From assembly GCA_019914995.1 (NCBI GenBank), contig CM034128.1, positions 8,620,501 to 8,684,500 of the forward strand: 64,000 bases of DNA, in the 5' to 3' direction. The DNA is from Acanthochlamys bracteata. Taxonomy: Eukaryota; Streptophyta; Magnoliopsida; Pandanales; Velloziaceae. A program made the position numbers and the translations under genes. Under the pieces are notes generated by a model that made no database searches, had not been told where the DNA came from, and saw only the letters and a program-made list of their open reading frames with translations. Shown here piece after piece: positions 11,599 through 24,272 of the stretch (positions are counted from its first letter, which is position 1; every line of letters starts with the position of its first letter).

Positions 11599-14550
11599 CT
11601 AGTCGTATGCTGCTGAATTAACTGCAATGTGAATTGTCTGCAGGTATTCTAAATCCACTAGTCCTTTTGACTTAACTGTTAGTGATAACATAGTCGTCCT
11701 CTTGATCTTAGAGGAATCCACCCAAATAACTGAGTCCTCCATGTTCCTGGTCACAAGGATTGCTGGATCTGTGAGAGCCTCTGGTCCTACCCTTATATGA
11801 CCCTGTTCAATGTATGTCACTGCCTCCTTCAGATGCTCCGCAAACTTAAGATGCACCAGAACAGATGCTAACCTGTGCCTGCATCACCAGAAGGCACATA
11901 AGCAACCTTCTGATATGCAACAATTCTACATAGTCAAATAGCATCTAACATAAGGATATAGTGAGGACTAAGCACCGTGGAAACATGACATAATCAGAAA
12001 ATTGGAGAAACAAGACATCGCCACCAGTGAATATCATTGCATTTTGTTAGCTTAAGTTCCAGTTTCTTTCAACAACACACCTTCTGTCCTTTGCAGTTTC
12101 AGAAACACTTGAGTCGTTATCCACTTCATAATGTTTAGACTCAAACTATATCAGCACTTGTTTAATTGGTCTCAGTGTCACTACCAATCAATCTAAGTTT
12201 CATTGATAATATGGTGAAACGCAGAGGTGGATCGAGAAAAGTTGCCACTGACATTACTCTTAAAACAAAAGAGAAGAAGTTCCATAGAGCAATTAAACTA
12301 AGTATGTTAATACAATAAAGCACAACGACATGAAAGAATCCATTTAGCCAATCTTACTTACTAAGATAAGGCTTAGTTTTCGTTCGTGCATGTTAATGCA
12401 ACATGTGAAAAGGCAAACTGTGAACTCAAAGGAGACTTATCAGGCTCAAAAGCCAGATTCTTACACAGAATTATCCTATGCAAGGTGATTGCTTCAAGAG
12501 CCAAACCACATCACAAATTTGACAAAATTGCATCACTTTGACAGCCACATTTCTTTTTCCCATTAGAAAGTACTACTTTTAATGAAAACCGCAAAGAAGC
12601 TTATTCAGAATGGTGAAATTACTTGCTGTTATTTTACATCTTAAATCCACAAAAGAATGGATAAAAATAAGGGGGCCTATAATTGTATCTTCAGTACTAC
12701 ATTATTCAAGAAACAAAAGACTTGTAGTGGCACAAAAGGTTGCTCAACGATAAAACGAACTCACAGATAATTTTTCACACTTAACCAAGCTTTTCTTAGA
12801 TGAAATCAACACCCATGTTGTACCTGAAAACACATAAGAATCTTAGTTGTCTCAACAGAAAGACCTATCAACTGCTCTTGGTACCAAAAACTAAAGCGAC
12901 AAAACGGTGCATATGAGCATGCTAACCATTAAAACAGAAAACTCTTCAATAATATTAGAAACATATTCTCTCTTCAATGTGCAGAATCTTAGTCTTATCA
13001 TCCCAATAATTCTCAGTGGCTTCAGACCCACAGTTGTTCACACAATTAGAGTCCAGCAAAGAAGTACATAAAAGAACAAATGCAATTGTCTTTTCTGCAA
13101 TGTATATTCTGCTAAGTTGTTCTAGAAACATCGTAATTCAAGAGTTCCTGGCATATCAGGAACTCATACTTTCTCAAGATTAAGAGCATTTTATTAAATG
13201 TAACCTGGTGTAGTAATGTAGTTAACAAGTAGTGCTTTCTTCCAACATTCTGCATGGAACTAGTTCAGCGTCTTATATAGTTCGAGCGCCAGAATCAATA
13301 TCAAGACTTTCTAAATATGCTAATGGCTCAACAATTTGTTGATGGCTTGCTAAAGTTGCTTGACAAGAGCTGTTTGGCAGCTTATACCCAAAATACTTTG
13401 TATTAAGTTCACTTTATCTACCCAAGTAACAAACTATTCTAACGAACTCTTTTGACATTTGTACACAGGTCTTTCTCCCACCCCTATATGATGGGTAGTC
13501 ACCACAGAATGAGCATTCCTTTTGTTCTCTACCCATTTTGTTAATTTTTTTTGGAATGTTATGCTCCTACCCTCTTATGATTACATTATGTTCTTTGTTT
13601 AGGTACTCCAAGCATTAATTTAAACAGGCAAAGATAATTAACAAGCTATGCCATCTTCCAACTCTTCAGTCTTTTAGCCTCATCTTAGGATGTCGGATCA
13701 TTACTTCATAGAGCTTTACTATCAACATTTACAAAACTTGGTAAACCAGCATGACTAGCAGATCTTCGGCATCCATTCTGATATTATTTTACAGAGAACC
13801 ATGACGAACACATGCAACTACTTCCTTTTGTTGGTTGAAGTCATGCTTCTGTTTGGAAACCAAAACCAGTGCATTAAGGATATTAGGCGCCAGTTTTCTC
13901 ATACAAAAATTAGCAGAACGGGAAACAACACGTTGTCCGCATATATATATATTAATCAAAAGAACCTATTCAAAGCAAACTACCACCATGGCTCCAGAAA
14001 GCAAATTTTTTAAGCAAGATCCAGAAAAGAATTTCAAATACGTAAATACTACAAAGGGAAATTTATATATAAAAGCAACCAATGATCTTAACTAATTACC
14101 AAACATCACGACAATATAGCATGATTCAAGTTAATAAGTAAAACCGTAAAACCTGTACAAAACAATTATGTTTTGCATTATGAAAACATAGAAGTGAAGA
14201 TAACATACAGCTTATCTAGTAGCGTATCAGTCATTTCAATTCGGTAAGGTCTCTAGGATCCATCTGCTTCGATAAGTTCACGAGCTTCTGTATCATCCTA
14301 CGTATACCCGAATTTAACAAGAAAAAAAAAAAATCTTTCCCTGACTAGTTAGGAGAAAAAAAACCCCATTATAATCGAATCTTCTTCATGAAAATAATTT
14401 AAAAGAAAGAATAGTACTTCTTGTAATCATCTCTTTCGGTGAGTAGGTAACGCCGCGTCACCAGAGCTTCTGTGTGACCATCTCCTCTTATACTAGATAA
14501 CGTTGACCTTTTTCAGCAGCTTCTTCTCATGAAGCTTCATTTTCCCTCAT
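11599..14550 (-). pseudogene. IMP3: IMP3 pseudogene (U3 small nucleolar ribonucleoprotein, S4 domain), four exons
   Basis: IMP3 is a nucleolar U3 snoRNP protein needed for 18S pre-rRNA processing. Four exon-like blocks on the minus strand follow its order. At about 14413-14550 are the N-terminal HEKKLLKKVN and RDDYKKY motifs. At 14209-14302 is QKLVN...KQMDPRD. At 12749-12823 are YNMGV and KKSLVKCEKLSVSSF. At 11599-11878 is the S4 part, [33 protein letters not shown] and WVDSSKIKR. Block 2 to block 3 joins through a consistent GT-AG intron that restores KLYNMG. The copy is broken: frame shifts follow the ATG, fall between KKVN and RRY, after MDPRD and before KKSLV, and the C-terminal end after KIKR has diverged. 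Retained introns and a GC-rich leader (about 14690-14760) argue for a gene duplication that decayed rather than a processed copy. A working IMP3 would be expected elsewhere. Confidence 0.78.
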
Positions 14551-15480
14551 TTTTCCTTCTGCAAAATCAACACTACGCAATTCAAAAAACATAAAAGGGC
14601 CAAAAAAGAAGAAAGAAATTCAAGAAAACACAAAAAATCAAACCTTTTTAACCTAACGGGTTGTATTCGATACAAAACTTATCAACACCGGTGAAATTCA
14701 AAGGCGGAGAGCCGGCGCGACGGCGGCAATCAAAGAGCAGCAGATGGAGAAAGAAAAGGTATCTTCTTCCACTCACTGCTATTTAGAAATTCAAAATCGA
14801 GCCACTAGTAAGAAACATTATAAAACTAGTTCCATTAATTTGTTTCACGATTCTGCCCCTAAATTAATACTGCCTCTTCGAATTTCCCGCCAAACCAACT
14901 CCAAACAGATTCTGAACTTCTGAAAATAAAATCTCTGTTACTAAATTTTTTCGTCCAAACATTTCTGTGCCTCTGATTTCAGTTCACATTAATGCTTTAT
15001 GTTATCAGTAATATCTATACATCCGTGTTTTAAATTTTTTTGTTTGAATAATGTTGAATCTTAGAGGACGTTTTCTCTCTAGGAAACCTTAAAAACCATC
15101 TTCTGAAAGCTAGATTGACATTCAGTTTAATCAACCTAACAGAAATATCATTGTCCATGAAGTTTTTATTTTCAAACATACGAAAAAAAAAATCCAGCAT
15201 ATACAATTTGGTAAATCCCCAAACACAAATATACCAGAAGATAAAGCCCAACCTTCAACTGATACCCAACCATATAGGTAAAAACTTTTGTTTGTAAAAA
15301 ATACAAGAAACACAAGACGCCATTTTGTTGCACGATGCATTCAATCCAAAACACACAAATGCTTTCAATTGCAATCAAAGATAAAGAAGTTCTCCTCCTC
15401 TGTTACACCAACTGCTGTAGACTAGCAATCAGGTGGACTTCCGTGAGCATTATTATCAAACATCTGAAGGCATTTAGTAC
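14551..15480. other. Leader of the IMP3 copy and spacer to the FPP gene
   Basis: A GC-rich patch with GCCGGCGCGACGG at about 14711-14723 sits upstream of the IMP3 copy and looks like a retained promoter/5'UTR, including a possible leader intron ending TTTTGCAG just before the ATG. The rest is A/T-rich spacer and the 3' region of the minus-strand FPP gene. Confidence 0.4.
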
Positions 15481-18400
15481 TTAGTTCTCGTTCTTCCCCT
15501 TTGAGAATAATCTAGAGAAGGAAGACGTGGATGATGGCCTGTTTTTCTGTTTATGGATCTTCGAACTATTGCTGGAACTAGTATTCAAGATTCCGACTGC
15601 ATCGGAGGAGCTCACATCACTGCTTCTCTTTAAGGGCTCTGCAGTAGTATCTCCCTCATTCTGTGAAAGAGAAACAACTTTGTCAACTTCAAGCTCATCT
15701 GTTCTCCTGCAGTTCAGCGGGATTAGTGAGTCACATTTGTCCAGCTTTAGAATATCACCTATCCGATGCCTCCCACTTGGAGAAGGAATCGAAGGATTGA
15801 CAAATTCAGTCGAAGAGTTCATTGCTTTTAACTGTCTTCCAAGAAGGATTATGGTCTCCTGGCACTCAGCAAGCTTCTCGGTTGCTGCTGCTATTTCTAG
15901 TTCCTGTAACACCAGAAAGCATTTCTTTATCCTTAAAACTAAGAATTTTAAGTGGTAGGGAAGATTGACAAAATTAAGTGAGATTCTCATATCACTTCTA
16001 AATCTCTATAACTTCTTTGGTATGCTGAATGAAAGATGAAGCAGTTTATTCTTCTGATCAATATCTGCTGTAGACTGTTACAATTTTAGTGTGAATAGTT
16101 CAAGAATCCTAAGCAAAATGCGGACTCCAGAAGTACACGAATTATAACTTGGAGATACTAACAAGGATAAAATTATGTAGAATCCCTAAAAAGTTGTAAT
16201 AATGATGATACTAACGAGTATAAAACTTTACAGGGATTATAGGCTTTACCTTCTCCCTTTTGCCGTTCAAATCAGAAGCTAAATTGCATTTGCACCTTGA
16301 ACAACCATCAAGCCTTCACAAGATTAAACGAAAATAGAAACATCAAAAAGGTAGAGAAGTATCACAAGTAAATAGTAGAGCAGGTAGGACAGCATATGTC
16401 CCTTTTATATGAAATGTTAAAAGATTAATCAAGTGAAATTTGAATAATCCTGTATATGATCACAGGAGCACATGCAATCGTATGTTGAACGCAGAAAGTA
16501 ATAAAGACGCTATAGGAGAATCAGTTTCCAATTTTCATAATGCTAACCTCTCGATCTGGGCTTGAAGATCGTTAGTTTTGGCTAAATCCTCTTGATGGCT
16601 TTGCCTTTCTTCTCCAAGTTCGCTTTCTAGATCTTCTACTTTTACGCGTAACTCCTTTATTTCTGCCTCTAGTTCTTGTGACCGTGACTCTAAGGACCTG
16701 TATGATTCAACCATGCACTTTAACTGTGTCTCAGCCATGCTGTTCGAGTTTTCACTAGCTGCCAACTTCAGCTTTAACTCTTCCAGATGTCTTTCCGTCT
16801 CAGCCAGCTGAAGCTTTGTATTTGCCAAATCTGTATTCATATCCCCTTTCTCCAGTTTTAACTGTTCAAAAATTTCATCCTGAACAAGTTTAGGACTACA
16901 AGCAGGAGAATTTTGTGATCCTTCTGAAATTCTTTCTCTTCCCAGTTCGTTATCACCTATTTTCCTTTCTAGTAATGTTACCTTGTCAATGAAGTCATCG
17001 CTGTTTTCGTCAGCTTTAGTTTTCTGACCCATATCACTGATTTCAGACAAGAGACGAGACAACACTAGGATAAAATTACTTAGGCTGGCTTCATTTTTCA
17101 GAACTCTTTTCATGGATGCTCCAAGCTCCTCCAAATTATTTATTTGCTTATGAGTGCCAGAAGACGGTCCATTGGTTTCCATGGCCTTTCTACTCAGTGA
17201 GAATACAAAGTCATGAATTGAAGTAAGGGCATTTCCTAAGTCCTCGGATATATCAAGTCCCGTAACGTGAGATTCCTTGGTTGCTAGCACTGAATTTGCA
17301 ATTTCCTTCTTACCTTCATGACTTGGCTCCTGCACACAAGCAGAATCTTTTGAAGCATCTCCTTCTTTCATAAGACTCACACAATGCTGAAGTAAGTCTT
17401 CTCGTGTTGATCGTAGGACATGCCTCATGTCTTCTAGAAGCTTCCTTATTGTACTGTCTAGAGCTTGTGATTCTAGTAGAGAAGCAATCCTTGATGCCAA
17501 ACCTGAGAGCAGAATGCTTGCAGGTGCCTTTGAGCTTTGCAGCTCCTCTGTACTGGCATCCTTTTGATCCTTTGTGCTCCTAGCGACATATTTTTCTTTT
17601 GCAAACTGCGAAAATTCTGGTGTTACTACTGTTGAAGTGCATGACTCAGAGCTAAATTCTTCATCAATCCCATCTTCAGACATGGATGTAAAGCTTGGAG
17701 GACTACATGCATTCTGAATGCGTGAGCTTTCAAGGGATGCACTGGTTCCCTTAGTGAAACTGCTGGTTTGGTTGTCATCCAGAGTGCGTGCTTCAGTGCT
17801 ATGAAGCTTGCCTGCTGTTTTAGCATACAGCTCTCTAGCAGCCAGCAGCTCATTGTTGCGATCTGATAGAGCCTCCTTGAGCATCTTCATCTCTTCTTCC
17901 ATTGTTAGCAAACGGGCGGCGAGGAATTCGTTCTCTCTGCGAACATGTTCGATTTTGTTGAAAGAAAATTCTGATTCAGATCCTTGGCGAGGGCTTGAAG
18001 TCTTAGAATGTGTTTGTCGAACTTTCTTTTCTGTGCCGTGTAGACCCAAAGTCTCAACTTCCTGTTTTATTTGAGCTATCATGGCAGGACCAGGTAACTT
18101 CTTTCGTAGCAAGCCACGCAATTTCTGGCATTCTGCTTCTAGCTTGTTTATTTTCTTTGCATCCTCCAGATGCTGCTTATTTGCAGTATCAGCAACTCTC
18201 ATGCTCATATTCTTCTCTTCGTTGCAGATTTCAATTTCTTTGGACATGATTTGAAGTTCATACTGTAGTGAATTCACTTCCTTCTCGCAAGATTTAATCT
18301 TTGAATTCAAGAACTCAATTTCTGCTTCAAGCTGAGATTTGGCTTCACCGGCTTTGAACAGCTCATCAGCACTTTCTTGAAGAGACCTTCTGAGAGCCTC

Positions 18401-19334
18401 GTTTTCTGCAGAAGCTCCCATGATATCTCTTTCACAGTTTGCTATATCAGATTCTAGATCAAATTTGATCCTTTCCCATTGCTTGGTTTTCGCAAATATC
18501 GTATCTTGCAGCTTCTGCTCATTTTCATTTCTCTCCTTTTGCATCTGCTTCATGCACTCCTTTAGTGCATCATCAAAGTGGGATGCCCTTTCTTCAGCTG
18601 TGAGCCTCTCCAGCTTAACAGAATCGAGTTGTTGCCTTAACGTTGCCGCTTCAGCTTCAGCCTTCTCCCAGCCTAGAACAAAAGCAGATATTCAAGAAAT
18701 CAAATACTTTTCTAGACGAATTTATGAAAATTCACAAAACTTCCACTCCAAATTATATTATAACAACTAGCATATACCTGCAACTGCTTCTCCAGCCACT
18801 TTAGCATGCTGTTTTACTGCATCATCCTTGGCTGTAATTTCTGATTGTGCTGAAGACAGTTTGTCATTCAGTTGTGTTACTTCACTTTCCAAAGACTTGA
18901 CTTGATCTTCGAGGCTAAGAAGATATGAATGAGATTCAACGCTGATTTTTACGTAGCCATTGTCCTGCAAGTAAAACTAGTATTAGATTAGGAAATACTT
19001 TCGAGCCATAGCTTCATGGCATTAGTCCTTAATAATTCTAGTTCCTCACAAGAAAAAAAATAAATAAATCAAATTCTAAAACAAAGACAGAAACTAATAA
19101 CAACACCTTTCAGAAAAATAATCGCACAATACACCAACAGATTAGCACATTCAAACATTCTCTCATCAAGAGTCGGAAAAAAATTGAACTTGAAAACTGC
19201 TCGCAGGAGATTTTAGAAACAATAGTACTTAATATTACGTAGCAATTTTTTCAATCAGAAACACTCACCGCTTCAGTGGCTGTAGCCGTCTTGTCAGAGG
19301 ACTTCTTCTTCCAAAGCCAGCCTCTCTTATCCAT
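15481..19334 (-). CDS. Filament-like plant protein (FPP), long coiled-coil protein, 5 exons
   Basis: The coding exons are complement(15481-15903, 16250-16295, 16548-18672, 18778-18964, 19269-19334). All junctions are GT-AG and the frame is unbroken: 2847 bp, 948 residues, a normal FPP length. The first exon encodes the family's MDKRGWLWKKKSSDK start. Exon 2 has the SYLLSLEDQVKSLESEV coiled coil, and the exon 2/3 junction rebuilds GWEKAEAEAATLRQQLDS, a hallmark of the family. Exon 3 holds most of the heptad-repeat coiled coils (about residues 85-310 and 640-790) separated by a Ser-rich central region. The last exon opens ELEIAAATEKLAECQETIILLGRQLK, the conserved C-terminal FPP block, and ends in a Ser/Lys-rich tail. 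FPPs (DUF869) interact with MAR-binding filament protein and some members act with cortical microtubules in secondary-wall patterning. Which member this is cannot be told. Confidence 0.93.
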
Positions 19335-20470
19335 AAATTTTCCTACACAGAGACGACTCACGGATATCATTAATTACAGGAAGCGTCTTGAATGCAAATG
19401 TGAATAGCCCATCAATTGCTTTAATTGGAAGAAAATTAAGAAAAATCACACTAAGTTTAAAGATTGGATTGACACAAAGACAACTCTCATATATTACGAC
19501 ATAGAGAGTCAGGAATATCGACGAGAAATAGTCAAACAATTCCATTGATTGCGAAGCAAAGACAACCACTAGATCTTAATTCTGAATTCATGTCACTTCT
19601 TTAATGAGTTATTGTTTATCGTAACTCTGCAATTCTCCTACCTTTAGACAAGCACCTTCTATATATTTTTGTTGGTATGGAAATTCACCGTACAATTAAT
19701 GCAAATTATAGAATCGAATTCTCAAGCTAAAATGATTGACCAAATATTCCATTGAATTCTGATTCTAATTATAGAATTGAATCTCTAAACTAAAATGATT
19801 GATCAATCACTTAGAATTTAGCATATCTCATTTATAAACAAATATAAAGCGTGACTATTAAATCTATCAAATTATGATCTATTTGATTCAACTCTAAATG
19901 AATTACTGGTGCATCTCTAAATTAACTAATATATTTTTTATTTGAACACTATCTATAAACTCGTACACTAATAATGCGAATCTAGTCTAACTTGAAGGCT
20001 TAATACCAACAAATTTTAATAACTAGGCTCAATAGAAAGGCACTACTTGCATGCCTCAGGCTATAGTAGTGCGTTTCTGTGTTACATCTATACATTATAT
20101 TATAAATTTCACAATTTGATGTCAAACAAGTTTAACAATCTTATTCTTCATCGTTAACAAACTCCTATGACTTAAATTTGCAACATTTGAAATTTGAATA
20201 AATAATTAGAAATTTTTACTAAATTAGTAAGTACAAAAAATTATTATTTAAAAAAATATTTTTCTATTTGTTGCGAGTTCGGAATGTACAATAATTTATG
20301 CTCATATTAAGTTGTACTCAACGAGGAATAAATTCTTTATATTTTTTAAAATGAAATTATAAACTTTATCAAAAAATATATGAATGTAATAGAAAGGTGT
20401 TGTGAAACCGTTATATAATTATTTTCCTTAATGTGCTAGTAAGATGTTCTTCCATCTCTACTCTAATGGA
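19335..20470. other. FPP upstream region and A/T-rich spacer
   Basis: This is the region 5' of the FPP gene. It has no recognised gene. An A/T-rich stretch from about 19.65 to 20.46 kb leads up to the copia insertion. Confidence 0.45.
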
Positions 20471-21054
20471 TGTTAGAAATTATAAAGCCACTACGTAAAT
20501 TAGTTGTTTATTAAAATGCAACAAGTTAAATGTGCATTCATATTGGAATGCCAAAGATCAAGGAAGACGAATCATCACCCAAGAAGTTAGAAAGCCAACG
20601 ATCAAGAACTTTGAAGCATCTTTTGGAAGATAGAAGATCAAAGGACTTGAACAATTAATGGAAAGATGAAAGGACAACCGTTTGGAAGTTCAAGAGTCTC
20701 CTTGAGGCATTATATATATGAATAAGAGGCATTTGCTTGGAAGAGAGAACAAGATGAGAAAAAGAGAAATGATCATTCTCACATCAAGTGTGAAAGATAT
20801 AAACAAAACATTCTAGTGAGAGTTCCCACTTAAAGTGTAACACAAGAGTTTGTAATTGTTTTGGTTTAGTGATTTCCTTGAAGGCTAGTTTGCCTTCCTG
20901 TGAAATTTTTCTCGTTTTTTTCCACGTAAATCTGTTGTCTTTGTAATTGTCTTGCTCTTGTCTCAATTCTTATATTGCTTAAACAAGATCCTTGAGTGTG
21001 TTTTATATTTCCGCTACGTCTATCGACAACTGAACACACTCGCTATTTCCAATA
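20471..21054 (+). repeat. 5' LTR of the copia fossil
   Basis: Starts TGTTAGAAAT and matches 23684-24267 along its whole length. It carries a TATATATA promoter-like motif at about 20710-20718 and is followed two bases later by the primer-binding site. Confidence 0.92.
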
Positions 21055-23683
21055 AGTGGTATCAGAGCCATTAGTTTGTTGCAATGACAAGCAAGTACGA
21101 GATTGGAAAGAAATATAAGACTATGACAAGTAAGGTTGGAGGTGCGGATCCCTCGGATGTTCCTTACTTGTGTGGCGTATTGATGATGGTGAGGCTTTAG
21201 TAGGAGAGACAATGGTTGTTGCATGTGACAAGTCTTGAAGTTGCTGGAGTCAGTTCCATCAAACTTATGACAAATGATGGAAGGGGATGCATCATCAGTA
21301 AGGTATGTTCTATTTTCGTCTTACGAAAAATTTATTGTCTGTAGGATAATTGAATGACTTGGACTGTAAGACTCGCGGTGGATGCGAGATCATTGAGGTC
21401 ATCAAAGACAGGTTAGAAAAACTGAAGGTTAAAATGATCGACTCAAATCTGTATAAGGTGCGTGGGGTGACACAGGTGTAGAAGATGCTTGTATTGCATC
21501 GGACAACATTAAGGATATCACGCGAGTTTGGCACCTAAAATTTGGGCACATCTTGGAATGTGATTTGAAGATCCTCAGTGATCGGAAGTTTCTAACAGAA
21601 CTGTCCGAGGTAAAGTTTTCATTCTGCTATGAGTGTGTCACCGGTGAACAGCACTATGAAAGATTTGGAGATCATTTTTAGTTTAAAGACAAGCTCGACT
21701 TGTTTCACTCGGACTGAAATTTGTATGTTTCTAATCCGAAGAAAGTCGGATGTTTTTGAGGTATTCAAATTTTTAAAAATTCGGGCTGAACTTAATTTAG
21801 CAGTAGGATTAAGTCCGAAAGATGTCTATGGTATGCTGAAGATGTTGGGGGTATTACCTATGGGACTCCACTGTCCATACGGTTATCTTCAGTAGGGATG
21901 TCATCTTTGCGAAGGATCAATGCAAAGAGTGACTGAAGGCGATGATGTAAGGGAAAAGGAGGCATCACTCCCAGCGGTGACCACATCGGTACTGAAAGGA
22001 TATGATGGAAAAAACGATCCTAATCTAAAGCCTGAACCAGCTGATGAGCACATGAAAGAGGATGGAGTTCCCAGGCCTACATTCTTTAGGCGTTCAACTC
22101 GCAAGAGAAACACACCTGAGAGGTATGAGAGTTATTTTATGAAGTTATCTCAATCTACATATTGCGTATTCACAGAAGAAGGAGAGTTATCTTCTATCAA
22201 GAAAGCGCTGGAGAGTTCAGATGCGTCTCTGTAGATGAAAGCTATGCAGGAAGAGTTTGAGTCACTTCATAAAAATAAGACATGAGAGCTGGTCCCTCTG
22301 CCTCAAAGTCGTAAGGCTATTGCGAATAAATGAATCTATAAGATCAAGCGAGACAGGAATGATCAAATAAGACGGTATTGTGCTCGGCTGGAGGTGAATG
22401 GCTATGCCCAGAAAGAAGGGATCAATTTTGATGAGATCTTCTCTTCAATGGTACGTTTTAATGTGGTCTTAGCGCTGTGTGCATCATCTTTCTTCATCTT
22501 GAGCAGCTCAATGTCAAAACGATATTTTTGCACGGGGAGCTTAAAGATGAGAAATATATGGTCCAGCCAGAAGGCTTTGCCGTGAAGGTAGGGAGGATCT
22601 GGTTTGTCGGTTAACCAAATCTCTTTATGAGCTTGAATAAGCACTGTGATGTTGGTATAAGAGATTTGATTCTTGTATCAGGAGCCTTAAATACAGCAAG
22701 CTGTTCTCAAACTCTTGTGTGTACATCAAGAGATTTGAGGGAGGTGAGTTTGTCATCTTGCCGCTGTATGTGGATGATATACTTGTGGCAGGTCCAAGCA
22801 TGGGTCGCATCCAATAATTGAAGGCTCAAATGGCTAGTGAATTCGATACAAAAAACTTGGGGCCGACAAACAGAATCCTAGGGATGCAGATATGGCGAGA
22901 TAGAAAAAATAGAGAGATTCAGCTGTCTCAGACTAGTTATCTGGAGAAAAGTGTTGAAACGGTTCAACATGTATGGTGGTAAGCCGATATCTATCCCACT
23001 ATCTATTAGTTTCACACTATTTTTTTTGTTATCCTCTAACCAGGAGCAAGAGAGGATAGGGATGTCTCGGGTACCATATGCATCAGCAGTGCGAAGCCTA
23101 ATGTATGCCATGATTTGCACTCGGTCTGACATTGCACATGCAGTGGGAGTGGTAATTAGATTTATGGCATGTCCTGATATTGAGCCTTGGAAGGCGGTGA
23201 AAAGGATCCTTCGGTATGTGAAAGGAACCTTGAATGCTGAATTGTGTTACAGAAGATCTAGGTTTATTGTCAAAGAATTTATTGATATAGACTATGCAGG
23301 TGATTTGGATAGGATGTTGTTTTCAATGGGAGCATTTATATGCTCAAGATTCCTACCAAAGGGAACCCTGCGGATGTCTTAACTGAGGCGGTAATCCTTG
23401 AAATATTTTTTATGTTGTAGATCTCTGTATGAAATCACAAGGGGGGGAACAGCATTGGATAACCAATGTCACAAAGAAGTCGAAAAAAAATCACTTCAAA
23501 ATAGCAATGGAATCGGGGAAAGATAGGCAACGGTATGAGATAAAGAAAGTCAGCTAGCATGCGTGCTAACCCTGCTCCTCTCAATCGTACCTATTTTTAT
23601 TATCATCGAATTTTGATACTTACATATCGATTTCTTGTTATTCTTGGATTGCAATTTACAAAAGTGTCTTTAAGTGAGAGATT

Positions 23684-24267
23684 TGTTAGAAATTGTAAAG
23701 CCACTATGTAAATTAGTGGTTCATTAGAATGCAACAAGTTAAATATGCATTCATATTGGAATGCCAAAGATCAAGAAAGACGAATCATTACCCAAAAAGT
23801 TGGAAAGCCAACGATCAAGAACTTTGAAGCATATTTTGAAAGATGGAAGACCAAAAAACTTGAACAATTAGTGGGAAAATGAAAGGACAACCGTTTGGAA
23901 GTTCAAGAGTCTCATTGAGGCATTATATATATGAATGAGAGGCATTTGTTTGGAAGAGAGAACAAGATAAGAAAAAGAGAAACGATCATTCTCACATCAA
24001 GTGTGAGAGATATAAACAAAGCATTCTAGTGAGAGTTCCCACTTAAAGTATAACACAAGAGTTTGTAATTGTTTTGGTTTAGTGATTTTCTTGAAGGCTA
24101 GTTTGTCTTTTCGTGAGATTTTTCTCATTTTTCTCTACGTAAATCTCTTGTCTTTGTGATGGTCTTGCTCTTGTCTCAATTCTCGTATTGCTTAAGCAAA
24201 ATTCTTGATTGTGTTTTATATTTTCGCTGCGTCTATCGACAACAAAACATACTCGCTATTTCTAACA
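23684..24267 (+). repeat. 3' LTR of the copia fossil
   Basis: Starts TGTTAGAAAT and ends TCTAACA. It has the same length as the 5' LTR and is preceded by a short purine-rich tract (AAGTGAGAGATT) that fits a copia polypurine tract. Confidence 0.92.
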
Positions 24268-24272
24268 ATGGG

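Larger units (their letters stand above)
20471..24267 (+). mobile_element. Ty1/copia LTR retrotransposon fossil, about 3.8 kb
   Basis: The element has two LTRs of 584 bp (20471-21054 and 23684-24267), flanked by a near-identical 5-bp target duplication (ATGGA at 20466-20470, ATGGG at 24268-24272). Directly after the 5' LTR is a tRNA-Met-type primer-binding site (TGGTATCAGAGCC, 21057-21069), and a purine-rich tract precedes the 3' LTR. The interior, only about 2.6 kb, keeps remnants in copia order: a GAG-pre-integrase/integrase-like part near 21.5-21.9 kb, reverse transcriptase near 22.25-23.0 kb and RNase H near 23.05-23.4 kb. It is broken, with many disruptions and large missing parts. The LTRs differ at roughly 50 positions by eye (about 9%), suggesting an insertion several million years old at usual plant rates. 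Confidence 0.9.

Noticed and set aside
14731-14775. Possible plus-strand first exon starting ATGGAGAAAG with a GT donor
   Set aside because: No continuing exon was found downstream on that strand; the patch fits better as the leader of the minus-strand IMP3 copy.
15527-15958. A 143-codon plus-strand open frame
   Set aside because: It is antisense to the last FPP exon and has no family resemblance.
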